A model generated the notes under the pieces. It was given only the letters and a program-made list of their open reading frames with translations, was not told where the DNA came from and searched no databases. From positions 60,954-124,953 of the forward strand of contig JALQPE010002783.1 in the NCBI GenBank assembly GCA_030407315.1: a stretch of 64,000 nt of DNA, written 5' to 3'. Numbering within the stretch: position 1 is the stretch's first letter; the number at the start of each line of letters is the position of its first letter. Shown here one piece after another: positions 11,270 through 23,200 of this stretch. This stretch comes from Asparagopsis taxiformis (taxonomy: Eukaryota; Rhodophyta; Florideophyceae; Bonnemaisoniales; Bonnemaisoniaceae). The translations under genes were made by a program, and so were the position numbers.

Positions 11270-11975
11270 CTCGCAGTGTCGAGTTGCGACGAATGCACAT
11301 CAACCCCCAATCGTTGAACAACCAAACTTTGTGATGCAACCCATACCCGGCAACTCTTCATGACTGGTAGCCAGCATCAATCAACGCCATCCATCCAGAA
11401 GTCCCCTACGGTAGAATACTCGTATTCATCGCCGTGCCCAAATCAGCGCCATGATTGCCAACCAATCATATCCCATCAGCCGGTATGCGAGAACATGCGT
11501 CATCCATCGCGACATGAATTATAATCGAAAATAAACAGAAAGATCTGGTCCGCCGTATTCTCTACTCAAACATCAGCCATGCAGAACCCCCAGTCAAGTC
11601 GGTGAATGTACGCCGTAGCAATCAGGAATGAAGCCGCTTTGTCCGACTGTGTCAAACCGCCGATATGGTCCGCGTGACCGTGCGCGAGAATAGCGCTATC
11701 GATCGATTCACGTGTTCCACAGGCAGATAACACGCTTTCAAACATCGTGCCAGCTTGGGACGTTGAAGGCGCCCGTTTTGACCAGTATGCGGTTTGTGGG
11801 CGTGACGATCACATGATTGTTCAGACCCGGTACGGTGGATCACAGCTTCGGAAATTGCTTTCTTGAGAGCCAACTCGTGCCACTTCTACTACGTCATTCT
11901 CGAAGATGGCCGGCCCGTCGTGCACGACTTTGCCGATGAAATTGCCAATCATGAACGATTATGACAGACGCAATT
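11270..11975 (-). pseudogene. decayed MBL-fold hydrolase copy
   Basis: Patchy nucleotide similarity to the intact gene at 14511-13328 runs in the same order. 11270-11320 matches the C-terminal coding end (13350-13400), 11340-11375 matches 13405-13440, 11610-11870 matches 14035-14310 including the metal-binding HAHADH region, and 11905-11975 matches 14370-14430. The reading frame is broken throughout and the metal-motif codons are altered, so no functional protein can be made. The middle (exon 2 region) is mostly unrecognisable. Confidence 0.75.
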
Positions 11976-13327
11976 GAAAGAAGCATGATTGAACCACCGG
12001 GGGTTTTGATCGGTATGGTTGCCGTGAGATGATGTACTGAGGCTGAGATTGTGTGTTTCACAAGTTGATGAAGTGGTGGCCTCCTTTTACACGTATCGTG
12101 ATGCCAGGACGGAGCTGTCTGCAGGGAAGGGACATCTAGCGAAACGGGATTGCAACACGTTCATGGGTGAAAGGAGCGTGCAGAAACGAAATGGACGCGC
12201 GAAAAGCCATGGGCGGTCCATGTTCAGTCGCGGATTATTGTGTGTCGATATATCTCGGACGGACCTCGAGGCGAATGACTTGTATTGCTCTGCAATGTGT
12301 AAGATCAATTTGTAGACGCATATGCAGTGCGTACATGTCAGTGATCTGAGTTGGAAAACGTCTGAGCCAATGGCATACCTCCAATTGTGCATGGATATCT
12401 GGGTATACATACATAAAACTTTTTCGATGTGGACAGCGTTGAGAGACGTGTGTATGTTGGGATAGTTTGCTGAAATCCTATCAAAAACAGGATATAAGAT
12501 ATTTTTGAGTTTGTGACTTGGATTCGAACACATTATCAGTTGAACGATTTCAGAATGTACTCCAAGGCTGCGCATCTTAATAGACGGAGCCGCCAAGCTG
12601 GATGCACTCATCAAAAATCTCCAGCTCAAAGTCTGTTAATTTTTCGGGATATGCAGCCTGTAATTTGCAGATTTAGATCCATTAACGCGTTTGCATGCGG
12701 CTGGACCGGAGGCAGGTCAGATCATTTCTATGGGTGTTTATGCAACTGATGTACTAGTAGCTAGGGTATATTCTGGCGCCAGGTAGCTTGCTTGTCGTGC
12801 TGGTCGGCTGTGCGAGTGGCGACAAATTTCTACTCGACTGCTAGAGGCCAGTGAAGGCATTTGGGAGAATTATGACGTATATGATACCTTTTCCCAACGT
12901 CAAACTTGGTGGATTCCGAAGAGATGTCTCGTTTTTTATAGCTGTGAGGATGGGGTATGAATCCTGAACTAGATGATGTTCGGAGCTTTCTGCCTATTCT
13001 GCGTGGCGAGAGTAGAATGGAGAGAAAAAAGAGCGAAACTGTCGCTTCTACTCATTCCATGACGTTGTTGAATAGAACGGCATACGTCTGGAATTTATGA
13101 CTTTCCAGTTTCGAGATATTGGTGGCCCGCAACAATTTATTCTGTTTCATCACAAGTGTCATTTGGTAAATTGATAGGCAACTGTTCAAGACATGAATTT
13201 TAATTAAAAAAATAAACTAGTGCAAGTTTTCGCGAGCGCTTGACAGAACAAGCACTCACGTTCGGTATCAACCTTCAGTGAGGTGAATTCGACGCATTTC
13301 AAACAAGATAAGCAAACAACAAAGCTA
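11976..13327. other. intergenic, no gene recognised
   Basis: The stretch includes an open frame of 180 codons on the minus strand (12629-12087) with no domain and random-looking composition, which I do not call. Otherwise nothing. Confidence 0.5.
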
Positions 13328-14511
13328 TTACACAACTACTCTTCTCACAGTGCCGAGCTCCGAGGAATCCACATCCACCCAGTCGTAGAACTGCCCCATC
13401 TTCCGGATGTAGCCCATGCTCGGAAACTGTTCGTGGCTAGGGACCAATAACACGCGATCATGAAGAGCTGCGAAGAAGGCGAGTCTTGACTCAATGCCCT
13501 GGGTACCGTTAGTTTCAATGGCGAGTGTCCATTCCGGATTTTGCACTTGATCCCACTGAGCATTCCAAAAAAACGAAATCAAACCAATTCTGTCAGAACA
13601 TGCGTCCGCTTCGCAAATCACTACAACCGTCCCTGACGCGCGCAGGTAACATACCTTTGTCCGGAACAAATCTCCTGTATAAATCATGCTTTCTCCTTCC
13701 GATGTAAACTGGACGCACGAATGACCCACGCTGTGCCCGCGGCACGGCAAGATCGTCACCCCCTCCAGCGGTGTGTCAAAGTCCTCCACGAGCACCAGAC
13801 GTCCGCCCATCTCATACGGGCGAATGCTTCTCCGGTAAGATGCAATGCTCGGTTCTATACGAAGATAATAGCAAACAACAAAAATCCGTCGGTCAGTACG
13901 CACGCAAAACAGCGACATCATCGCGACGCGACACGCATCAAAATTGCACGCAACGCACCTAAAAAGGCAGGGTCCAGATTATTTTCCGGGGTGACATCGG
14001 CCGTCCAGAAGGCATGGTCGACTCGATGAATGTACACGGTCGCATTGGGGAATGAAGCCGATCCGTCGCGCTGCGTCAATCCGCCGACATGGTCCGCATG
14101 GGCGTGTGTGAGAAAGACGGCGTCGATGGATTCACGCGTTACACCGGCAGCTTGTAGATTTTCAAATATCCTGCCCGCCTGCGCGAACATGCCGTCGTCC
14201 TCGAATTCCGGCAGGTTGAATGCACCCGTGTCGACGAGTATGCGGTTTGTGGGTGTGTCGATCAGGACGTAGTTGAGCCCGAGTACGGTCGGGCCGCTGG
14301 TTCGGAAATTGGCGTTTAGAGAACGAAGTCGTGACATTTCGGGTACTTGAACCACGTCTTGTTGGAAGATGACCGGCCCGTCGCTCACGACCATGCCGTT
14401 GAAATTGCCGACTGTGAACGAGTATGTTGAGGGGTTCAGGCGGTCCGTCATGGCGTGTGCCGTGAGGAGGATGGATGTGAGTGAAAGTAGCGCGATTGTG
14501 TGGGTGATCAT
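13328..14511 (-). CDS. secreted MBL-fold metallo-hydrolase, three exons
   Basis: Three exons: 14511-13935, 13854-13655 and 13555-13328, separated by GT..AG introns of 80 and 99 bp. The joined frame is 334 aa. Residues 1-20 form a likely signal peptide. The metallo-beta-lactamase signature THAHADH is at about 135-141 (His136, His138, Asp140, His141 as zinc ligands), preceded by ILVDTGA. Exon 2 carries the GHSVGH histidine motif and the YTGD aspartate, both typical metal ligands of the fold. The layout resembles quorum-quenching lactonase/AHL-hydrolase-type MBL proteins, but the substrate cannot be inferred. The start is the ATG at 14511 with a TATA box 95 nt upstream. A decayed paralogue lies 1.4 kb downstream. 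Confidence 0.88.
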
Positions 14512-14605
14512 TTTGGTATGAATGGTTTTAACGAGATGGTTTGAGATTGAGGTTGTCGGTTGGGTTATAGTCGGGTGGTGTGAAAGTGGATGGGTGATGG
14601 GAAGT

Positions 14606-14612
14606 CTTTATA
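14606..14612 (-). promoter_or_regulatory. TATA box of the MBL-fold gene
   Basis: TATAAAG on the minus strand, 95 nt upstream of the ATG at 14511. Confidence 0.45.
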
Positions 14613-15554
14613 CTGGTTGTGGTGTCGAGGTGAGGCTGTTTCAAGGAGGGTAGAAAGAGCTAGATGGTCGAGATTTGCATAGTTGTTGCAGGTTGTGACG
14701 ATTGAGGCTTTCGACATGATTGCAAGAGAGGTATTCATGTTTCGACATGTCCACTAGTATGTACAAAGTTTTTTTTTTCTGTCACGTGCTCGACGAGATC
14801 TGGTACACAAGATGGGAGAATGAAGCGGCGCTGAAGATAGACTGGCGTGCGCAGTTTCCGAAACGGAACATTCTGAAGCAGAGCTAATGTAACTAGAATT
14901 GACAATTAGTAACAGTAAAGGGATAGACGCAGTAGCCTTGGAGGTATGTGCAGAAAACATAGCCGGGCACGATGTGTAACCTAACAGTTGTGGCGTCGAA
15001 GAAGAAAAGGCATTTCTACTCAAACGTGAAGATGTGTGTAAACCGAGTGCATGTCCAGCAGGTGCAACCAGTCATGGGGGAGAAATTTGAAGGAATCGAC
15101 AATATGGTTTGGACGCGCAGGTGACATGCGCCGCGACTTGAACCAGCAGATGGCCATTGTCCAGTCGCCATCGTGTCAGAAGGCAGAAACACTCACGATA
15201 GCCGCGCACGAATCTGAATAATCAAAACTCTTGAGCAAACCCTTCAGGCGCCATCGTTACGACTCGGCACGCACGCATATGTCTGCGACGAAGGAGCAAT
15301 TGGCAGAGACCGAAACAAGTGGTCTCCTTTACATCGAAGTGAATCATACCGGATATCATCAGATATTACTACACAAGCAGCAGCATCGATTTGCGATGGC
15401 CATCGTCACAAAACGAGCGCGAGTCTCGAGCGAACAATGGCGTGATCCAATGCGCCAATCATAAGTCGCCAAAATTTGAAGCCTACCGTGGGAAGCCATC
15501 TACGAATGAGCAGATCGCGGCAACCGGCCAATAAAATAGCACGAAAAAAACGGC
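14613..15554. other. divergent intergenic region
   Basis: Lies between the 5' ends of the minus-strand MBL gene and the plus-strand monooxygenase gene, so both promoters should be here. No other feature recognised. Confidence 0.5.
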
Positions 15555-17243
15555 ATGATCACGGCACAATGCCCAGATCGGCATCATCCCATCGCAATCA
15601 GCAATCCTCCACCAGCACACAATCGAGCTCAGCGCATCGCAACGCCCAAAATGCGTACCAAAAGCGCCTTCCTCCCAACGCCGGCGCTACCCGCACCGAG
15701 CGCGCGCCGTTCGAATCGCACATTTCAAATGACGGACGCGACGACACCGCCATCGCCGCCGACCAAGCGCCCCATCAAGCACGCCGTCATCGTCGGCGGC
15801 GGGCCGTCGGGGCTGGGCACAGCGCTTGAAATGCGTCAAAAGCAACTGGCTGACCGTATCACCGTTCTGGAACGAGTGGAGGCGAATACATTGCCGTCGG
15901 TCCCGTCGCGGCAGTATGCGGTGCAGTTGCGCTCCACGGCTGTGCAATTGATGCATGATATTCCGGGCATGCTGGACTGCATGAAGAAAAAGGCGTTGCC
16001 TGTGTACCCGTGCAATTCGCACATATTCAAGCTCGATGGTGCGGAGATTGAGGGGCCGTTTAGATTATTCAACGTCAAAGAGGAACGCTATTGGATCCGG
16101 CGCAATGGCATTCTGGAGGCTTTTGGTGAGGCGTTGGAAACGTGCGGTGATGATACACCCGTCGAGCTTGTCATGGGCGTTTCGTGTTCCGATGTGAAAT
16201 TTAAGAAGGGCGCTGATTTGGAAGTTTGGTATGAAGATGCGAGCGGAAATCTGTCAGTTTTGCATGCAGACCTTGTCATCGGCGCAGATGGAGCACGATC
16301 CAAGGTCAGGAAATGTTTACAGAGAGAGTTTTCAAACGGGCATATAGAAGCGAATGGATCTGGTGGCAATTTTGACATGCAGAAATGGACCTCGCCTGCC
16401 GTCGGTCTCGTGTACAAATCGCTACATTTGCCGGAGAGCAAGTTTGTCAAACGCGACACGGCCAACGGCAAGGGGCGTGAAGTGAGCATGAAATCCAATG
16501 TGATCTACGTATGGCCAGGTCAGCCGCGCCGCGGAAAATTCGCCAAATTCTCCGCGGTGTTTCTCCCGATCGGATTACCCGAGTCGTTTGGACGACTGGG
16601 CACCATCGTCACCAAACCGGACCATCCGTTGACAACGGCAACGGATGTGGAACAAGTGTATGAAATTCTCGAAGAAGCCATGCCGATGATCGATGTACGC
16701 GCGTCGTTCAGCGAGGATCGAATCGCCGAATTTGTCAATGTCGGCACGCCGCGTTTCCCGATGATTCAACGCTGCGGCAGTCTCGTCGCGCACTTTGAGC
16801 ACAACGCGGTCGCGCTTGTTGGCGACGCATTGCATTCATTCCCGCCCGATCTCGGCCTCGGCGCGACGTTTGGCATCGGCGACGGCAAGGTCCTGTGCGC
16901 GGCTATCGCGGACGTCGGGCTCCACGACGGCGTCGATCGCTACGAAACGGAGCGAGACGACGAGGTGAGCGCGCTTATGCGCTTCCATGTCGAGACGGCG
17001 CCGTATCAGTATCGACAGAATATGCTGGGATTCTACCGGGACCTTGGGAATCAGTTGCTCAGAGATGCATTGCACGAGATGCTACCCAGCGTGTTCTCTC
17101 CGAGCTTTGGTCGACTGACGAGGCGGCCGGGCATGAAGTATGCCGAGGCGCTGCGATTGACGGATGCGACTACGAGACGCATACGCGGCAGCTTTGCGAC
17201 GTTGGTTGCTGTGGTGGCGGTTATGATTGCCAAGTATAGTTGA
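15555..17243 (+). CDS. FAD-dependent monooxygenase, KMO-like
   Basis: The open frame gives 562 aa from the ATG at 15555. The ATG at 15729 (MTDATTPP..., 504 aa) is a likely alternative start if the first 58 Arg/Ala/Pro-rich residues are not a targeting peptide. The protein is a group A flavin monooxygenase: the Rossmann fingerprint VIVGGGPSGLG is near the start, VIGADGARSKVR (the GD/DG motif) is in the middle, and VALVGDALHSFPPDLGLG (the second FAD-binding GD motif) is about 140 residues before the end. The C-terminus has a hydrophobic segment (FATLVAVVAVMIA) that could anchor it in a membrane, as in kynurenine 3-monooxygenase. The substrate is not provable; UbiH- or squalene-epoxidase-like roles are alternatives. 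Single exon. Confidence 0.85.
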   Translation: MITAQCPDRHHPIAISNPPPAHNRAQRIATPKMRTKSAFLPTPALPAPSARRSNRTFQMTDATTPPSPPTKRPIKHAVIVGGGPSGLGTALEMRQKQLADRITVLERVEANTLPSVPSRQYAVQLRSTAVQLMHDIPGMLDCMKKKALPVYPCNSHIFKLDGAEIEGPFRLFNVKEERYWIRRNGILEAFGEALETCGDDTPVELVMGVSCSDVKFKKGADLEVWYEDASGNLSVLHADLVIGADGARSKVRKCLQREFSNGHIEANGSGGNFDMQKWTSPAVGLVYKSLHLPESKFVKRDTANGKGREVSMKSNVIYVWPGQPRRGKFAKFSAVFLPIGLPESFGRLGTIVTKPDHPLTTATDVEQVYEILEEAMPMIDVRASFSEDRIAEFVNVGTPRFPMIQRCGSLVAHFEHNAVALVGDALHSFPPDLGLGATFGIGDGKVLCAAIADVGLHDGVDRYETERDDEVSALMRFHVETAPYQYRQNMLGFYRDLGNQLLRDALHEMLPSVFSPSFGRLTRRPGMKYAEALRLTDATTRRIRGSFATLVAVVAVMIAKYS

Positions 17244-17368
17244 GATATTTGTAAAATAGATTGAAATCTAAAAATAGCATAACGAAACAGGAGCCGACCC
17301 GAACAAGGCTCGTTTATTCTACAAGATAATGATGGTGATGAATGAATAGTGGGATATAGCACTGGATG

Positions 17369-17869
17369 TTACGACACAATAACCGGCGGCGTCTTGGACT
17401 TGAAGTTGGGGCCGATCGTTTCTCCGGTCTTGGCGTAATGTTCAACGCCGGCGAAAAAGTCGTTCAATGATGCGGCCATCTTGGGCTTGATGACGAGTTG
17501 GCCGAGAATCTTTCCGATGATTCCAAACTTGGGGGTAGTATCGATTTCGCCGGTCAACTTGGACTTTGTCTCACCGTCGGCGGCCACGGATAGATTGACC
17601 TTGACGCCATGCACGGGCATGGGCGGATCATCGATAGCCACGGTGTAGCTTTTGGTCTCCTCGTTCCACATGGAAATCTTCTCCTTCATTTGCTTGCCGT
17701 CGTGGAGATTGCAGGTACGCGCGGCATCCATGCCGCGATTGTTGTCGGAGTCTTGGGTGACGCTATCGACGTGCGGATGGATGAGATGAACGTTGGTAAA
17801 GTCGCTGAGAAGCGTCCATGTTTTATCGACGGGGACGTCAATAACGCGTTCGACCTTGATCTTGACCAT
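17369..17869 (-). CDS. SRPBCC (Bet v1-like) family protein
   Basis: A 166 aa protein started at the ATG at 17869. The frame is open 61 codons further upstream, but that part does not look like this family. It begins KIKVERVIDVPVDKTWTLLSDF, typical of the first strand and helix of START/polyketide-cyclase-like (SRPBCC) folds. Alternating strands and a long C-terminal helix (KPKMAASLNDFFAGVEHYAK) follow. Such proteins bind hydrophobic ligands in a cavity; the ligand is not inferable. No signal peptide, so cytosolic. Single exon. Confidence 0.75.
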   Translation of the reverse strand: MVKIKVERVIDVPVDKTWTLLSDFTNVHLIHPHVDSVTQDSDNNRGMDAARTCNLHDGKQMKEKISMWNEETKSYTVAIDDPPMPVHGVKVNLSVAADGETKSKLTGEIDTTPKFGIIGKILGQLVIKPKMAASLNDFFAGVEHYAKTGETIGPNFKSKTPPVIVS

Positions 17870-18624
17870 GGCGATGTATGTGGATGGATGGATGGAAGGT
17901 TCGGGTGTTTGTCGGTAGACGCGCGGCAGTTGCAAGCGGCAAACGTTCGTTAAGTAGCAAAACGGTGTGCTGTGATGAAACGTTGAATAGTACAATCTGG
18001 CAAGCGTACACAATGTTGGATACATGATGCTTCTGTTGGACATTTTAACCAATCATCTGCATCCATATGGAACATAGAAACGCCACGTATACATGCCAAC
18101 ACAAGTTACCAAACTTTCACAGCAATGCCATTTCTACCCCCGAAACGTCCTCTCTTCACAGCGCAGCGCCACTGCAAGCACCGGCCTTACTCTGTAAGTC
18201 GTATACCAACCACGTAAACAACCTGTCCACGTGGTCCATGCCACCTTTCCCGATCCGATTCCACATCAGCGCGCAAACCCTCGTCCGCGCGACACCATCC
18301 ACCAACGCGCAAATATCTACAAGAGACACGCTCAGCCGGCAGCGCGTCCATCCGCCGCCAAATTTATTCCAACAACATCCCCACCGCTCCCGCATACAAC
18401 ACATCATATTACACGCACTTCCGCATCGCCCCTGCCAAACCATCCGTCGCAGCGCCAAATGCCCGCCCCATGACGCCGTGCCCGCGGGCAGCGCCGCGCG
18501 TCATGCGCACACGCAACGATCATCGCGTCGGTTCGGTCCATTCGTCTCGCGCTGTGCCGCGTCGATACATGCCCCATCCAGCCTGGCACTGTCGTTTCCT
18601 CGTTTCCACACCTGCTTCAAAGCA
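17870..18624. other. intergenic, no secure gene
   Basis: Carries the upstream region of the SRPBCC gene. A plus-strand frame open from 18067 has low-complexity His/Pro/Ser-rich composition without domains and is not called, except for its last 45 codons. Confidence 0.4.
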
Positions 18625-18762
18625 ATGACCGACGCGCCACAGACCGAATCCATCTGTAGTATGCCGCTTTCGTCGCCGGACCCGCTGTCCGGAAAGACGG
18701 CGACTATGTTCGCCTGCGTGTGGTGCGCTGCAATAGTGGGCTGTTTACTGTGGACGCGGTAG
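18625..18762 (+). CDS. possible 45 aa tail-anchored peptide
   Basis: A short polar N-terminus is followed by a single hydrophobic helix (about 29-43) and a terminal Trp-Thr-Arg, the layout of small tail-anchored membrane subunits. No homologue recognised; the frame is also open upstream to 18067, so this could be chance. Confidence 0.25.
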   Translation: MTDAPQTESICSMPLSSPDPLSGKTATMFACVWCAAIVGCLLWTR

Positions 18763-19151
18763 ACGTATTGTACGTGCGTGCGGATTAGTATATGATATAA
18801 TTGGTTATTTGAAGTGCACAAATACGCTTTTCATCATCGCTTGTACTGTACAGTACTGGCAGATGACTTGGATGGAGGCCGGCAATCTAATCCACATCAT
18901 CTGCAATTGTAGCACGTGACTTTCGAACAATCTATCATGTATCGCCAAAACCCGGTTGCGCTGCCATTGTCAGTGCCACATTCGAAGCCTCCGAACAGAT
19001 CAGCCTTTAGCTGTCAAACTACTCGCACAACGCCGCACGAGTCATCATACACATGCTCTTTACAATTCCGTCTCACAGCAGTGAAACCTATCTAAACGCG
19101 CTCTATATATCCCAAATATAGTGACAAACCCCAGTACAACTATCACCCATC
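18763..19151. other. short intergenic stretch
   Basis: 3' flank of the LPMO-like gene; nothing recognised. Confidence 0.5.
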
Positions 19152-19901
19152 TCACATCGCAGATCTCACCAGATTCGGGAAAATCTTATCCATTCCCCGT
19201 CTGACAGCCTTCGGAACAGCCAGGATAGCTTTCTTTCCTCTACACCCATTCCTCTCACATGGTCCCGGATAATCCGTTGAAGTTTTACATTTCCCTCCCT
19301 CATTCTCCGTACCATTTCCAGGTTCAAAGTACGGCTTATGCGAGCCACCAACCGGCAATCCGCCCTTGATCCGCACAAAAGAACAAGTATAATAATCCTG
19401 GAACTTCCCGCGTCCCTGTCGCAGACCGCCGTACCACAGGAATCCCATCACATACACGCCGTCCGGGAAGATTGTCGGAATTGTCAACTTGGTTTCAAAT
19501 GCAGATTTCGTACGATCCGTTCCACAATACTCATTCTTACGACAGATATGTCGGTTATTCGACCAGCATCCATGCATCAGCGTCAGACGTTGATGCCATG
19601 TGCGACTGTCCATCTTCTTCACAGGCACGAGACTTACGCGCATTATACCCCCGAAATGATTGTTTCGCGTCCAACGAAGATCGATTCTTTGCCCGCGTCG
19701 ATACGTTCTCGCCGGTCGCTCGATTGTGTTCCGCATCAATGCCGTGTTCCGGTAGTACTCGGGGCATGCTTTTTTACACTCCGCCCCCTTGCAGTACAGC
19801 GCTCTTGCACGCGTTCGGTACGAAATCGGCTCGGAGATGGAACTGTGTGCGCAGGCCAGTGAGATGTAGAGGGTGAGAACTGATGCGATGAAGATCTTCA
19901 T
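19152..19901 (-). CDS. secreted LPMO-like protein (copper monooxygenase fold)
   Basis: A 249 aa single-exon protein from the ATG at 19901; an upstream in-frame extension to 20285 is not secretory and is rejected. The signal peptide (1-18) ends Ala-Cys-Ala and is followed directly by His19. A mature N-terminal His is the hallmark of lytic polysaccharide monooxygenases, where it forms the copper histidine brace. A second brace His is a good match at about 82 in RNNHFGG, and a late Tyr (DYYTCSF) could be the axial ligand. Many cysteines suggest disulphides. The C-terminal 55 residues are basic and Gly-rich. It should act outside the cell on a polysaccharide. I cannot assign it to a CAZy AA family; AA11/AA15-like or an unclassified group are possible. 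Confidence 0.65.
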   Translation of the reverse strand: MKIFIASVLTLYISLACAHSSISEPISYRTRARALYCKGAECKKACPEYYRNTALMRNTIERPARTYRRGQRIDLRWTRNNHFGGIMRVSLVPVKKMDSRTWHQRLTLMHGCWSNNRHICRKNEYCGTDRTKSAFETKLTIPTIFPDGVYVMGFLWYGGLRQGRGKFQDYYTCSFVRIKGGLPVGGSHKPYFEPGNGTENEGGKCKTSTDYPGPCERNGCRGKKAILAVPKAVRRGMDKIFPNLVRSAM

Positions 19902-20285
19902 GTTTCGGTGCGATATTGAGAACTGATACTTGTTGAATACCGGTAGACTGGAGGAGAAAAGGCCGTGTTGATATTGCGTTTGCGGAGTTGGCTGGGATGA
20001 ATGTTCGGGAATAAACTCTTGCAAGTGATCGCCATCTCGGTTAAATGCTGATCGAGTGACGCCTTCTGAACTGTTCGAAGCGCACAATATTCTGCTTAGG
20101 GGCCCGGTCGCCAATGCGAGAAAACATTTGCTGCAGTTTGAGAGGCGCTCAATGGAATAGACGGTGCGATGATTTTGCAGAGTAGTTGAACAAGGTCCAC
20201 GTTGTAGCGTCCGTGCGGAAGCGTTCGCTGCAGAGCTATATTCGACCCAATGTCGGCTGTAATGCTGAGGGGAACATGTCTTCAT

Positions 20286-23200
20286 AATTCATTGCTAAAA
20301 AAGGGGTACGTCGCATGTGACATGTTGTTCTCGCCGTGATTGACATTTGCCAAAGCCACGTTTTCTCTTGTGCTACCTGCAGTTTAACGTCTATGCTAGG
20401 CCTTGTCGCTTGCAAGTTTTGTCGCTTGCTCTCAGCTTCAACACGTTATTGGCTTATGACATCACTAGGCGTTTTATGACTGACTTCTCGACGCCTAATC
20501 AACTTTGCTTGCGTCTTCGTGACGATAATGTAGCTTTGTGCTTCGAGCTGGCAGTCCTTCGAGATGTACGCGTCTGCTTCGATCACGAATTTTGCGATTG
20601 TGGACGGGGAAAGCTTTGACAGTCCTGTTGATGTAAGGATGCACATTGACGCAATTACATACTATCAAAGAAAGATTTGCGTGAGAGTGTGTGTTTCCTG
20701 GTCGCATTATTGTCATGCTCACGTGAATGAAGGGTACGAAAGTTGCCACTCAGAGATGTAATTTGTCCTGGGGGTTTCTGCACATGCGGTCAGAGAGTAA
20801 ATTCATCTGGTAGAAAAAGCTACAATATAAGCAAGACTCCAGAAACGCTCCTACGCTCCCTGCTCTGATTTTGGTTTATGTTTTATCAAGATCTGTTGTG
20901 TTATAGCATATTTCATGCTGCAGGTGTTGCTATATGTATATTTGGTAACGGTGTATGTCATTTTCGGTCTAAACATGAGCTTCATACACATTGTCTTGCC
21001 ACCAATCGTCACATCGACGATGCAAGCTCTAAAAATTAGCCGAAACCTCCCATCGTTCTCGTGGATGGCATTGAAAATCCTAGGTGTATTTGAATTCAGG
21101 CTTTGGAAGCTACATTGAGGATCGAAGCAAAAAAGTAGCGCACAATACTACGCCGACTGGCCACAAAACCCGTCAGCTCAAGTCCTTTTGGTCATCTGAA
21201 ATGACCTATGCGGAATAGATCTAACATATTTGTACGGAATACGTGGGGGAAAGGAGAGAAGCAAACGTTTCATATAGACTATGTTGTTCATCTTGGTTGC
21301 AAACTTTAATTTCTACCCCTAGCACTGAACATATGAACTGTCAAATTATTCTCCCACACAGAGCCAATGACATGATTTCGACAGACGGAGCAGTATCTAA
21401 ACAATATGCTCCAAATGCAACGGGACCACACAATTCCTGGATTTGATCTTTCTTCACAGCGACCCTCTCTCCTCTCCAGTTTCCTCCTTCCATCCCTCCA
21501 AGCCAAGCAAATTCAACTTACGTTTAATATCAAACTGGACGCCCCAAGACCATCTTATTGAAAAGCGGCCACGTAGAAAATCAATATGAAACCATTGTAC
21601 ACTCCCTCAAATTCATTAAGAAAAGCTTTCGGTCTCGTTCAGCACAGATGAATGAAGAAATTACACGCGAATTGTTCGGGAAAACAACGTTTCCCGTGAA
21701 ACACAGAACTTCAGTCTCAGAGCACGCATTCGAACCGTTAGAGTGGAAATAACTCACACGGACACGGTGTATTCCCCTCTCCTTATCGAACCCTGCTGTG
21801 ATATCCCTTCATACGTCCTTACATGAAGGAAGTATTCGTGGCGGGTTATTCTTCTATTCTAAATAGTTTTGAGAGCTCCGAAGTGTCTGGCTGAATTTGA
21901 CGCATTGTTCCTTGGTGTTGATGTTTGACGTATCTTGCACAAGATTTATTGAACTCTTTTGTGTATTCTCAGGACGCGTTTTGTATGGAATACACGAAGT
22001 GGAAACGGAAAAGTTGAGACGTGCGTGGGAAAGATGTTGAAAAACGAAAGAAATTTCTGATGGCCAAGAACATGCCTCGATTTATCTACTTGCGCGTTGG
22101 GAAGCAAACTTTCCAGGGAAGTTCTGCATATGACAGCCATTATGTACGCATTGAAGGACAGGCGCAGCCAATCGTTTAACAGACCGCAATGGTCATTCAT
22201 GTCAGATTGCACGTGCATTCCATTGTAGCGACAGGTTGCGGACAGAGTGAATTCATACAATTAAGTAATTTCAAGCAAGACCGGTTTGGCTTGTACTTCC
22301 ACGTAGACTCTCTTCCAATTCCAAGTCCAACAGATGGAGAACTGTTCAACGGCTGGGATGACCGAGTCCAAGTCAGACTTCGCTCATTGGGTCGCTCTAC
22401 CGTCACCTGTCACATATGACATCACACCAGCCTCTTCCACTTCCCAACTCCCCTTTCAAATTATTACAAAAATTGTACAGTTGCACACGTATCGGTCTTG
22501 AGTATGATATGGCTTGTAAGTGATGTATGAACTGTACTTATCTTTCGCGCCCTTCCTCTGCCAGGATTGTACGTGCATTGAGATCAATCGCTTGAACAAA
22601 CAGTCCGTCGATTATCTGACTTACTACAAGCTGATATGTAGAATTGAGCATTCATCATATCCTGCAAGGAAAACAGTGAGAATCATTCACTTCCCTCGAA
22701 CTTGAACCAACAAAAGAATAAACCTGCCGCTGTCACAATTGGAATTTCACTTTTTAGCCGCACGAGAAACTGAAGATCTGGATTCCGCAGAATCCTATTT
22801 TTGAATTGAACCGAGTTGAGCCAATACCACATATTACTCGAAATGATTTTTCCCAAAGTAACGGGAGTTAGTATGCATAGTATAGCAAGTTGAAACCTCA
22901 GCCAACAGATACATTGAGCTGTAGTAGTCATCTCGTTAAAGTGTTTTCTGCAAAACGCTCTCGATGGATATATAGCTTCGCTTCTGCGATCACTTCGCAA
23001 TTTTCTATGATGAAATCTGCGCTTCTGATGTCGGTATGGATATTTTTTGTTTGCATAATTGTAATTTTACTTCGACTGAGCCGGTATTGTAGACGCGGCC
23101 GGAGCCAAGCTGTCCATTTTTGAGTTCATCATTCACCAGACAACGCCATTCCCGAACGTACGGATGGGTCGGAGGTTCGTGTGAGGCGAAATAGTGAAAG

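Noticed and set aside
12087..12629. Minus-strand 180-codon open frame
   Set aside because: No domain, signal or relative; composition looks like chance translation of intergenic DNA.
13328..14511. Two separate metallo-beta-lactamase genes
   Set aside because: Clean GT..AG introns of 80 and 99 bp join the pieces into one 334 aa frame with all metal motifs in the right order.
18067..18624. Plus-strand frame upstream of the 45 aa peptide
   Set aside because: His/Pro/Ser-rich with no domain; probably an open stretch in non-coding DNA.
19902..20285. N-terminal extension of the LPMO-like protein
   Set aside because: The true signal peptide starts at 19901 and the upstream part has no secretory or coding character.
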